From: Tamarix chinensis
Taxonomy: Eukaryota; Streptophyta; Magnoliopsida; Caryophyllales; Tamaricaceae
Assembly (NCBI GenBank): GCA_030549775.1
Contig: CM060171.1
Span: 60,880,360-60,944,359, forward strand
Length of the DNA stretch: 64,000 bases
Direction: 5' to 3'
In this document: positions 35,853 through 47,458 of the stretch, piece after piece
How positions within the stretch are numbered: the first letter of the stretch is position 1
Layout: each line of letters opens with the position of its first letter
Made by a program: the position numbers and the translations under genes
The notes under the pieces: model-generated
Told to the model about the DNA's origin: nothing
The model's database searches: none
What the model saw: only the letters and a program-made list of their open reading frames with translations

Positions 35853-36415
35853 CCAAGGCCCAGTGAGGTTATATATTCTCCGGTCCACTGGCTATAATAG
35901 TGGTCAAGTGCGTTTTGCCCTACTGAGTGTTTTCGGTCCACCGACTATAATAGTGGGGGATTCTGGGCTTGATAAATCAAACCGTGTATGGTAATAAGTC
36001 TTGGAAAGATACTATTTACTTACATTGGAACACCTCATGAGTTAGGGCTAGTGAGGATATATATATATTTTTCGGTCCACTGGCAATAATAGTGGTCAGG
36101 TGCATTCTGCCCTATGGAGTGTTTTTGGTCTACCAGCTATAATAGTGGGGTTCTCGTACTCATGTGGAAATAATATAAAAAATGTGTGAACCATAAGTAT
36201 ATGGAATGGAAAGGTACTAATCATTTACAGGAGAACACCATGTGAGTTGGGGCCGGTGAGGTTATTATATATTTTTCGGTCCACCGGCTATAATAGTGGT
36301 CAGGTGCGTATTGCCCTGCTGAGTGATTTCGGTCCACTAGCTATAATAGTGGTCAGGTGCATTTTGCCCTGTGGAGTTCTTCCGGTCCACTAGCTATAAT
36401 AGTGGGGTTCCCATA
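35853..36415 (+). repeat. Hairpin minisatellite, copy B (three blocks)
   Basis: Variants of TTTTCGGTCCACTGGCTATA then ATAGTGGTCAGGTGC occur near 35876, 35932, 36071, 36125, 36274, 36328 and 36377. Three blocks, each closed by GTGGGG-TTC, replace the two blocks seen in copies A and the nested LTR, so block number varies between copies. Confidence 0.85.
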
Positions 36416-37130
36416 CTCACATAGAATTATTATAAAAGAGATATAAGGTAAATCACTAATATAAGTTCGACCTAATGTTGTAAATCTGGATTATTATCTT
36501 GTACGCCTTATGTGTTTATTCCCTTGCATGGCCTTACTTACGTGCTTCTTTCTGGCCTTACCCATATGGTTACCTTACTCAGTACGTAATGTACTGACCA
36601 CCCGTTTCATGGGTGCTGCTCATTCCCATGAGTAGAAGACCAATTTGATTTTGTGTAGGTAGGAGATAACGTATTTGATGCCTACGACACTTACAAGGCA
36701 TCAGGCGGGCCGAGAGTTGAGCCTAGACTTGGCCTAGGGAATCGAGAGTGACCCAACCGAACCCTATTTTCCCTCTTATTTTACCATGTTTCGTTCTTAT
36801 TCTAGTTATGTCATGTCGTACAATATTTTATATTTTTGAAAAATTGTAGTTACTTACTCTTTGGGTTGTAATTCTTAAATCACACTCTGATTTCCGTATG
36901 ACTATGAGGTAGTCCTCTCATGGGCTCTCATTGTTTTATTAATGGCTTGTGTTTGATGTTAACCCTGTTTAGCCTTAGCACTTAGTACTGAAACGGTAGG
37001 AGTGAACCGGTCTGGTACTAGGTGTGGCGGTAATACCCCCAGAATTTACAATTTTATTATTTCACTTATGTTAAACCTTTTTATTAAAAAGAAAATTTTT
37101 AGTAGTAAATTTTGGGGGTGTTACAAATGA

Positions 37131-37320
37131 AGAGCAGTGTGGGCATTCAAAGGGGTTTTGAAACCATAAAGAGAAGTAGAGGAGGGGATCATGGGACAGT
37201 GGGGAAAAAAGAGAGAAAGAAAATGAATGGCGAAGAGCAAAGTGGAATAAAAGGGGAAGCATGGGATAATGGGGAAAAAGAGAAAGAAAATGAATGGCGA
37301 GAGAGTAAAGTGAAATAAAT
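37131..37320 (+). repeat. Purine-rich two-copy tandem repeat
   Basis: A unit of about 70 bp (CATGGGACAGTGGGGAAAAA then GAGAGAAAGAAAATGAATGG) is repeated near 37190 and 37259. The open frame here (37112-37318) is a by-product of A/G richness. Confidence 0.7.
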
Positions 37321-40300
37321 AGAGGAAGCTTTAGAGGAAAAACTAAGGTTGGGGAAAATTAGTTAGCCAGAACCAAAAGCTGAAACAAACAACAAAAACC
37401 ATATGCTAGAAACATGGTTTTACACTTTTAAGAGTAACCGATATATTTGGGAAAGAAGAGGAGATTTGAGCACCTATAAAAACATGGGAGTACATAAATG
37501 GGAAAAATGCCACACATTTGGGATTAGGATAAAACCAAGCCAAGTTGTGGTCTAAAAAGAAAAGAGTTCTATTTTTTAATAGTTCCAAAAAATAATTTAA
37601 GTTTAAGGGTGGTTGTAGGACATAGTATCTCCAAGCCCAATTAACAAGTGTTTTGTCCTAAGCCACCATAACTCGATGCTTAAAATCATCGCAAGCATTT
37701 TCAAAAGTTTATCATCATTGACCAAATATACAAATCAAAAATAAAATGAGATCATACTAAAACATGATATCATACTTACACAATACGCATAGCTAAACAT
37801 GTATTATCATGATCATATGATGCATCAGGATTTCATGTCATGCAAAGATTTAGACAATTCATAACTCATCATGCTTGTTAACACAACATAGATTTCATGG
37901 ATAACACGTATAATTAATAACAAGTTAGTCGATGTCTCGGTAGATTCTTTTACTATCCACTCACATGAGTATTCCATTAGGTCCATTTTCCTAGGGTTAC
38001 ATGATCCATTAATTTAATTATTCATCATCCATTATTCCTTTTCTCATTTTTGAGCGATGGATTGATTACAACCCCATGGTCTCATATACCATGGGAGCCT
38101 ATCCAAACTAGAGGACATAAAGTCCGGCTGAAGCTAAGTAACTACTAATAGACATAAAGTCCAACCAAAGCTAATTAAAAACCATTGTGACTAAACCTTT
38201 TTGTATCGATACGCCCTAGTGCATCATCAATGCCTAGAGTAGTTAATGAACCAAGTTCTACTAGGATCCTTCCCGAATGCACCCATAAAATCCCAAAGAC
38301 ACACTAACCCTCAGTAGCTAATTGAGGATCGGGTAATCTAGACCCATGCACAACACGATAATCTTTCATTTTAAGTGATTTGTATGTTATTCTCCAAGGT
38401 TATGTTATCATACAAGACCCATATAATCACCAATAAACACCACCTACTCATTCCAACTTAATCATTGTTATCGTTTAAACTATGTGGTGGGATTTTCATT
38501 AGTTCTTATCCAAGTTTAAATGAACCCATTAAAATAATCCATTTAGGCTAAGAATTTGAATTACATCATCCTTTTGTAGAAACATAGCATACACATTCTG
38601 ATTTTTCCATTAAAGCTCTCCAAAGGCACTTATTAAGAATACCGTGAATTATGAACCATTTAATCCATCTAATAGGTTAGTTAATTCATTCCAAAGTGTA
38701 TGTTCTCATCATTAAATAATCATATTATATCATAATATCAAGTCTCAAATCATATCGAGTTCAAAGGAAACAAAAACAACACCCTTAGGCTAAACTAATA
38801 TATTAGTTTGGGATAATCGGTTGATTGGTTTGGCTCAGCAAAACCTTAGAGTTCCCTCGAACCAGTTGATCAGTCTGGTCAGAGCATTCGACTATTCTAC
38901 GACCAGTCAATAAGTTCTAACAAATCGATTAATGGGTTTAAATAGATAGCAACCAAAGTCAACATAGATAACTCGATTGATTAGTTTAGGCTAACCAGTT
39001 GATTGTTCTAAGGATCAGTCTTTTGGTTTAGTTTAACTAGTCAATTGTTTTTCTCCTAGATACCACATAAAAAAATATATTTCAAACATGATTAAAGTTA
39101 TAAAATCCTACCACATCTAAAGCATAACACTGTCTTGCATAAGACCAAGATTTAACTTGCTCATACGCTAAATCATACCTTATCCCCTATAAATTAATCT
39201 TACTTCTCATGAATCAAGCCTCTTTTTCTTCTCAAAATTCTTAAATACTCCAACATGCATCACTAAAATATCAACAATATTATACATGCATATAAAGAAA
39301 ATAATTTACAGAGTACACTAACTTACATGCTTAATCATGCTACATTTCAAAGGTAATTGACTTACTTGAAGCTTAGCAAAATTTCCCCCAAGAAGACAAA
39401 ACCTTTAGTTGAAATATTTAAAATTTAAAGACATTAAAAACAAGAGGTTAAAAACTCATAAAACTTTAAATAATTCTTATAAATTAAGAAACTTGAATAA
39501 GAAAGGAAAACAAAATTACCACCTTTAAGAGAAACTAGAGGGAAAAAATCAACTGAAAGTAGTACTAAAATTTTGATAAGATCAGATAAGATCATTACCT
39601 TATAGTCATTACCTTAGCATCAGATAAGATCATATTGCCAAAATTTTGATAATAATAAAAACAATATAAAATCAATGATAATAATTTAAAAAAAATTATG
39701 ATTATATACTATAATAATAATATTAATGAAATATATATATAAATTATGGGAATAGATCTTTAAACTTTTTTAAATCATATCATATCAGAAAATTTTGTCT
39801 AAATAAATAGGGCCATACAATATATAGAGATATCATAAAAGTGTTTAAATGAAAAAAAAGGACAATTTCCACCTTCTTAGACGGGGAATGGCCTTTGTGA
39901 AGAAAAAAATTGTTTGAGAAGGTAACATGGTCCATTGTAGGATTTTGGATCTTAAAAAAAACCCATTATAATTGTGGTTAACACCTTGTAATAGGATGTA
40001 TCAATTATTTACTAGGGATAAGTCACTAGATATCATGAATGTTATATAGTATCATAAACTTTTTAAAGGGTAGGTGCATTAAAATTTTAAGCTTTAAAAG
40101 ATAGATTTGTTTATTTTCTCTTATGAATTTATGACTACTTTAAAAAAATTGTTTGTTGTAGCTTCAACATATGGATAGACTAACTAGGAATCTCGATCAT
40201 ATCCTAACGTTTAATCATGGAAAAAGCGCCTGAAAAGTTTTAATAGATATGCTTTGATATAGTGTATGTCTTATTTTTATACATGTTATTAATGTAGGAA

Positions 40301-41448
40301 TATCTCATCCATAATCTTTATCTATGATACCAATATATGTAAGGTTGAGCCTATTTGGTGTGTATCTTAATGTTAATTAGATGCCTATCTAGGAGGTTTG
40401 GATGGTTTGTAAGTTTATATTTGTATGTTTGCTAAAGTGTGATTCATCATGGTACATGCTAAACTTGGATTGAATCCTATTTTCTTTAGGTTTTATAATG
40501 AAAACCCAAATTTTCATTTAGCCTATACAAAACTAACAAGAATGAACAAATCAACTAGATATCTAAAGAAAAGAAAGAAATTACAACAAAATACAAGGGA
40601 TATGTGGTGACAAGCCATCCTCATTACAACTACTACTAGAGAGAAAAAGGGTGATGGCCAACTATTTAAATTAAAACACTTTGTATGAACCAAAGAAGGA
40701 ATGTAGGAGGAAACCAATTTTCATTAATTAGAATCAAATATACTTTATAATAGTTAATTGAGCTTTGATTTACTTGCTCTGTAGTGACCCATTTTTAAGA
40801 ATATACTTAATAATATAAATATAATAAAATCAATTCATTTAAATATTTATTTGATTTTCTAAATGAAACTAAAACCCTATCTACATTTTAGAAACATTTT
40901 GTTCTATTATTCATACCTTAGCTCATAATTTTGTTTTGTGAGATTGATTGAGTCACTTTTGGCCATATAACTTCTATTGACCATCATAGATTGATCATAT
41001 TTGGATGACTTAGATTGTTCAAAGTTTTCTAGCCATTTAAAAAAAATGGTAAATGGTGGTTTTGATAAAAAAAAATGTGAATTTCATCTCTTTTGGTTTT
41101 ATCGTATTTTACATCTTGAAATGGTATTTTTAATATTAAAACATTTACCAAACTTTCAGAATTATTATATTTTGGTGTTATTTAGTTAAAAATTAATTAA
41201 AAATAATCCACATTTATTTTTATTATTTTAAAATAAATTTCCCCTTTTTAGGTAAAAAAAATAGAGGCTACTCAAAGTTAACATTTTTAGTTAGATCTTA
41301 TTATTTGAGGTTCAAGCCCCACCATCCATTTGTGATAAGATCAAATGTTTTCCATTGATCTTGTCCTTTAGATTTTAGCACGTCCCTCCTTGATTGATCT
41401 TGTCTTGATTCAAAGTATCAAGACATTTTTTTGCTCATTTATCATTAT
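37321..41448. other. AT-rich relic sequence, probably old LTR remnants
   Basis: No gene is visible. TGTAGGACATAG at 37614 could be the 3' border of a minus-oriented LTR. The text near 38810-39060 is a degenerate series of GATTGATTGGTTT / ACCAGTTGATC words, and TGTAGTGACCCATT at 40780 looks like a gypsy LTR start. No matching ends or target duplications were found, so limits are open. Confidence 0.35.
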
Positions 41449-42941
41449 TGTAATATCCCATCCTAAAATCCTTTAAAATTCATTTAAAATTATGTTGATA
41501 AAAGAGAAATAATTTTGGTTTTGGAAAGTGCTCAAAACATGGGTGAATAACTGAGTTTTAGGGGTAATAATCATTTGGATATACTTAAAACCAATTGAAT
41601 AATCCATTTAGAAACACGGGCATCCACTTCAAAATAACTAATTAACTAGTGGGAGAAACCAATTCACTAGTGAAACCAGTTGGCTGTCATTTTACAACTA
41701 GTGAACTAATTATACAAAAAACTTTTAGGCATTTTCTAGTTTTTATTTGATTTCTCATCCAATGATTTCCTAACCTTTTAATTAGTGTCTCTTTGTACTA
41801 ATAAACATATTTTGGTGATTTGGGAATATTTTCACATTATTTAGATCATTCTATGATTTTATTTAGGTAAAAATTTCCCAAAGAACTTTTGAGGTACCTA
41901 CTCACCTAATTTCTCCCTCACTCACTTTTCTCTCTTCTTTGGTAGCCAAGAATGTGTGCAAGCATTCCTTTGTACTTATAACTTTCCTATCATCTACATG
42001 GATTGGTTTCACTCCATTCTCCCCCATGCTTCATCATTTTCACTCCTTACACCTTATACTTTACACTTAAACTAAGCCAATTCTCTTTTTCTCTCTCCCT
42101 CCTTCCCCCTTTACCCTTTTATATGTAAATCACAAAACCTTTCCCCTGGCCTTATTTTTTATTTATCATAACCCTATCTTCAACACTTGTCCTTTTTTTC
42201 CCTCTATTTTCCTTAGTGCAATTTTCATAAGGTTTGAGACTTCATTCTTTGCCTTATCTCTTACTTTTCCTCTTTTGTTCAGTTCCCCCCTTCTTTATTC
42301 TCCTTATCTTATCCTTATCTCTCTGTTTTCCCCTACTTAAACAATGAATAATTAAGGTGTAGAAAAAGTTTGAAGATACTAACCTTTTTCTCCTCTTAGC
42401 TAACATTATTATTGGGAGGATGTGGAGTTGTGCTTCTTTTTTCTTCTATTAATTTTGATTTTTAAATATGTGAAAAATGAATTTTTTGACCAATTTTGAT
42501 TTTTGAATCTTAGGATAATCAAGGTTCCTAGGTGTGGCTAACATGTTAAGAGTTTTGTTTGCTAGAAGATAATTACTAAAAAGGTAACATAATCTTATTT
42601 TTAATATGGTTAAGTGTTGTGTTGTATGTTGTGATTTCATGACTTATGGTTTGTTCCATGTTAAATATGTGATATGTTTATTTATAAACTCAAGAATGAT
42701 AGTATGATTATATATATTTTGGAGGCATGAGCATGTTTTAGATATTTTTAGCCTCATTATTAATTTTGATGGATTTAGTATGATAATATGATGTGATTCT
42801 AATTGATGAGCATGAATCTATTTTTTAATGCTGAAAGTATGTTATTATTCTTTCTTTAACATTTTATAATTATGCTAGGACTATGATGTGATTCGATTTT
42901 ATGGCATGATTTATGTTAAAGGTAGGGCATTAGGTGTTACA
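41449..42941 (+). mobile_element. Candidate gypsy-type LTR, 1.5 kb
   Basis: It starts TGTAATATCCCATCC and ends GGGCATTAGGTGTTACA, with a CT-rich middle (42060-42330) as in plant gypsy LTRs. Flanks ATTAT and GAAGC do not match, and no clear primer-binding site follows, so it is either half of a disrupted element or a decayed solo LTR. Confidence 0.45.
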
Positions 42942-45404
42942 GAAGCCTCAGTGCCAAAGCAATGGTGGTCGAGGCAATTTAGCTGCTAAATGGGAAGGGA
43001 TGTATTAAGTTATAGAGCAAGTTGGGTCGGCCACATTATTATTAGTTAATGAAGAGAGAATATATCTAGCAAATGCTTAGAATGTAAGACACTTGAGAAA
43101 ATATTATTTGTAATATTATTTTTCCCAACTTAACTATGATCTTTATTATTGATAAACTTAAATAATTTTAATATTTTGATCATTTATTATCCTCAGTTGC
43201 ATGTTCTTTGGTGCAATCTCCTTATGTTTTAGACTATTTTAGCTCTTTGATTTGTGTTACTCGTCTCTTTATGCATTATGTAGGAAATGTTAGGAGATAT
43301 AAAGAAGATAAGTGTTTACATTAGGGACATAAATTTTTAGACATAATAGAGCTTGAAATAAAGGAGATGTTAGGAGGCTCTAGTTCATCATTTGGCTCTC
43401 TCTTTCATCTTGATTCTAAGTTAGATTTAATTTTGAAGCTTTGTAACTGTTCGGATTCGGCGATGAACTATTGATGTTGTCAACACATTGGTTCTATCTC
43501 CTAACCTATTACTCTATTTTATTTAATTACTATATAATTTATCTATTGTGTCTATTGATTTAACTATGAGTGAGTATATTCCTTTTCTAGGATTGGAGCT
43601 AGTTTAAATTGTTGATTAATGATAAATTAGTTTAATTTTAGTTTCAATTGATTGAATTCTTGATTTCAATTGTTATGTTCTTTGTTTATGGTTGAATAGC
43701 TTGATCATCGATTTGATTAAATATTGGTTTTAATCTATGAATTGAAAGATGAATGTTAATAAACAAAAATATAACAATTAAATAGGAGAATCAAACCACG
43801 AATGTAGGCTAGAGACTCTTGGGAATTTTTTTCTGATTTAGCATATAACGTAATGGATTTAATTTAATTTGATACCATGAAAATTGGTCATTAATTAGGA
43901 TTAGGTATGGATCTTAGATCTTGAAAGAGGCTATTAGTTAATTTAGGCTATTTCACCCTCTTAGATTTAAGTCACTATTTAGAAATTAAATTAATTATTC
44001 ATTAATTACCGATTTATGATGATAATCCAATCTTACACTTTTAATTATATTTTTCTTAGTACCATTAACATTCTTAATTGATTTTCTTTCTTTGGTCATT
44101 TTTCCATTATCTTAATTTGATTCATCTAGATAGCTAAAATATTAAAGATTCATCACTCGATAACAAAGCCTTTGTGTAATACAACCTTGACATGATATAA
44201 CAGATCCATACGCTTGCAAATGTAGCCCATAAATTATATGTGAATGTAGAGATTATGGTTTCATATCAATGTTTATAAAGAAATAAATATTTTTTTCTAA
44301 TATTGATGTATTCATATAATGACTTTTTGTAGAAAATATGTTTTAGACTAATACACCTAGGCCACTGAGTCTAAAAGAATGAAAAATAATAGGCACACCA
44401 GATGGAGTTTAAAATAATAAGCCTAGGCTTTTATGGTGAACCATGGTCTATCCACCTAGCCCATTGAGCCCCAAATAGGTACATCTGATAACTTTTTCCG
44501 CTACTAAGCCAAGGCTCCCATGGTGTGATCCTCAACTAATGTGTTAGAGCCACTAAGCCTAATATTGAGGGGTTTTGTTGGTATATTTGGTCTGATTAAC
44601 TAATGGTGTTTCGATCAAAAACTACTTTTGTTAGCCATTGCCAAAGTATAAAAAAAAATTAGAGGTGTGAGTAACTTGTGATGCAGGTGCATCAATGGAG
44701 TCTCAAAAGGAAAAAAGATTTGACATACTTGGTTATGGAGCCGATTAAATAATTTTTCTTTGATAATAATATTTCTAACTCTAATGAGTTCACTTTGAGT
44801 CATTCTTGTAGGTATGTAACATATTTCAAGGAGAAGATTAATTCATTTCAAAACATCAACATACTTAAGATTATGTGCGGTACAAGTTATTACAAGACAA
44901 GGGAAGCTATTATGCACGGAAGTCAATATTGCAAGTCAAGAGAACTAGTTATCATTTTATGTAAATTAGGAATCTTGTTGGTTTATTCCATGTGTAATAT
45001 GATTACCTTGTAATTAATTTCATTTGGCTCATGTACTATATAGGTTACATATTATTTGTTAAAACTAATTAGAGTTAGTTAGATAACTAATAGCCAACGT
45101 TTATATTTGTTATATTCTCAAACTTGGGTTTGCAACAAACATAGGAAACAATTATATATTAGTTATACCTCACAAATAAGTTTGTTAGTGCTTAGTTAAA
45201 GTTAGTTGTAACAATTTTTAGGGTTGCTTATATAAGCATGATGTCGAGCCATTGTAACCCACAAATTATCATTTTTGGAATCTTAATTCAAGTGAATTAC
45301 TCGGTTATCTTTAACCTTTCTTGAGTACATATATAATCTATTCTTAAACCCTCAATCCTAAAGTTTGAATATCTACTACAACTTCACCATCTCAATGTGA
45401 TTAT
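42942..45404. other. AT-rich unassigned sequence
   Basis: No gene is recognised. The stretch at 43200-43600 resembles the U5 end of a long LTR in composition. A short frame at 44795-45013 looks like chance. Text at 45180-45400 with GCTTATATAAGC and CATTGTAACCC has promoter/leader features of an LTR but no defined ends. Confidence 0.3.
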
Positions 45405-46210
45405 ATGCAACTCACTAAGGTTAAAAAGAGCTTATTTTTACAGGAGAAAGATATGATTAATTGCATTAAAGAGGAGGGGATTTGCTATGCCTTAGTAGTA
45501 AAAGAATCTCAAATTGACGAGACTAATTCTAATAAATTGAAACTTACTAGATTAATTGGTGAGTATAATGATGTATTTCTTGATGAATTACCGTCTAAAC
45601 TACCACCTATTAGAGGTATAGAACATATTGTAGACTTAATTCCTAGAATGAATCTACCAAATAGGCCTTCTTATAGATTTAACCTAGAAGAATCCAAAGA
45701 ATTGCAAAGATAAATACAAGAGCTAGTAAATAAAGGTTATGTGAGAGAAAGTATAAGTCCTTGTTGTACACTTACCTTGTTAGTTCCAAAATAGGACAGT
45801 ACTTGACGCATGTTCATATATTTTAGAGTAGTAAATAATATAACTATCAATTATCATTTTCCTATGCCTAGACTTGATGAACTTTATCGTGCACATGTGT
45901 TTTCCAAAATTGATCTAAGAAGTTGTTACCCTCAAATGAGAATGAGGGAAGGAGATGAATGAAAAACAACCTTTACAACTATATATGGCCCTTATGAATG
46001 GGTTGTTAGGCCTTTTAGGCTGTGCAATGAACCTAATTCTTTCATGAGACTAATTAATCAAATTATCCTTCCTTTCCTAGGTAACTTTATTTTAGTTTAT
46101 TTGGATGACATCCGTGAATATAGTAAGATGATGATGACCATTTTGTGCATCTAAGGAAACTATTTGATAAACTAAGGGAAACTAAAGTTTATGAAAAATT
46201 AGAAAATGTG
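45405..46210 (+). pseudogene. Chromovirus (Reina-like Ty3/gypsy) reverse transcriptase, decayed
   Basis: The translation reads LIGEYNDVFLDELPSKLPPI then RGIEHIVDLIPRMNLPNRPS and YRFNLEESKELQR, then LVNKGYVRESISPC, VFSKIDLRSCYPQMRMREGD and FLGNFILVYLDDI, the RT core in correct order. The LPNRP and GIEH motifs point to the Reina/chromovirus branch. The catalytic YLDD is kept (46098-46109), but stops (45711, within the VPK-DST motif, after EGDE) and a frameshift after YLDD inactivate it. No gag or protease is recognisable upstream. Confidence 0.85.
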
Positions 46211-47048
46211 ATTTTATGCTTCCAAGTGTAGATTTCTTTAGTTAAATTATTAGTGGAGAGGGTATTAAAGTTGATACTATTAAAATCTAATCTATGTAAG
46301 AGTGACCTATTTCTAAGGATGTTCACCAAGTAAGAAGTTCTCATAGGTTAGTTAGTTTCTGAAGGATATTTATTAAGGATTTCTCTACTATAGTTGCATC
46401 TATTACTCAACTCATGAGAAAAGAAAATTTAATGGGGAAAATTTTCCACTAAATATTTTGACACCATAAAGAATAAATTTTACAATAATCTTGTGTTATA
46501 TATAACAAATTTTGACCTACTCTTTGAGGTAACTTGTGATGCTAGTGAGGTAAGGCTAAGGTTGTTCTATCACAAGAATAATGCATATTGTATACTTTAG
46601 TGAAAAGTTAAACGATGATAAATTGAAGTATTTGACATATGACAAGTAATTCTTTTCCATCATACGTATCTTAGAGATATGGATTCATTATTTGAGGCAT
46701 AAACCCTTGGTATTACATTATGATTATGAGAACTTGGAATACTTACATAGTAAAAAGAAAATTAGTCCTCGACATGTAAAGTGGGTAAAATTCTTACAGT
46801 ATTTTGTGTTCTCTATCAAATACTTAGATGATAAGAAAAATGTAGCAGGGGATGCTCTTTCTCGACGGTCTACATTGTTTGTCATGTTAGATGCTAAATT
46901 TATAGGCTTTGAGATTTTAAAAGAATATCCTAATGATGAAGATTTTGTGGATGAATATCATGCATGTAATGAAATGGATACCATGATAACTATGCATTAC
47001 AATATGCATTTTTATTTATACTTAATAAACTTTGTGTACCTAGATTGA
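46211..47048 (+). pseudogene. Reina-like RNase H region, decayed
   Basis: After a frameshifted connection, the frame at 46692-47048 reads HKPLVLHYDYENLEYLHSKK then KISPRHVKWVKFLQYFVFSI and NVAGDALSRRSTL, the C-terminal half of a gypsy RNase H (DALSRR end). The preceding RT-thumb text (GEGIKVDTIK; QLMRKEN) is broken by stops. Confidence 0.82.
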
Positions 47049-47458
47049 GTATTGGAGACTTACTTATTAAAAAGTAACATGAAGGGGGTATAGCTGGACA
47101 TTATGGTACCCATTATATTAGAAACATTATACAAAAATTTCTACCAGCCACGTATGGTTAAGGGTGTACAAACTATATTAAACTAATCTGTTACTTGTCA
47201 AAACAGTAAAAAATTGTTTCATAAAAGTTTATATACACCATTACCTATTCCTAACCATGGTAAGGAGTTAGTATGAAATTTATCTTAGGGTTATCAAGAA
47301 CACAACGAGGTAAAATACTCTATTATGGTTGTGGTAGATATATTTTCCAAAAGGAATCATTTTATTCCATGTAATAAAAATGATGATGTTACACATGTTG
47401 TTGGCTTATATTTTAAAGAAATTGTGAAACTTCTTGACATTTCTAAAAGTATATCAGT
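47049..47458 (+). pseudogene. Reina-like integrase fragment, cut at 47458
   Basis: Pieces of the integrase zinc-finger and core are visible in different frames: HEGGIAGHYGTHYIRNIIQK, CYLSKQ, GLSRTQRGK, FIPCNKNDDVTHVVGLYFKE and IVKLLDIS. The frame stops being integrase just before the expected VSDRD motif, and LTR-type text begins (AACCAAACTTAATGATGATA). This is a deletion junction, not a normal element end. Confidence 0.78.

Larger units (their letters stand above)
27823..37125 (+). mobile_element. Giant gypsy-type solo LTR, copy B (5.25 kb plus nested LTR)
   Basis: It starts TGAAATACCCC and ends AAATTTTGGGGGTGTTACA. Flanks GATGA (27818-27822) and AATGA (37126-37130) match at 4 of 5. The LTR is split at 29193 by a second giant LTR. 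Joined across it, the text runs CTTTCCACC|TCTCTTCCTCCTCC, as uninterrupted in copy A (6860). Landmarks are a TATA box (28650), trinucleotide zone (33360-33960), donor-like motif (34456), three minisatellite blocks (35853-36415) and the 3' block (36575-37040). No internal region or second LTR exists. Confidence 0.85.
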
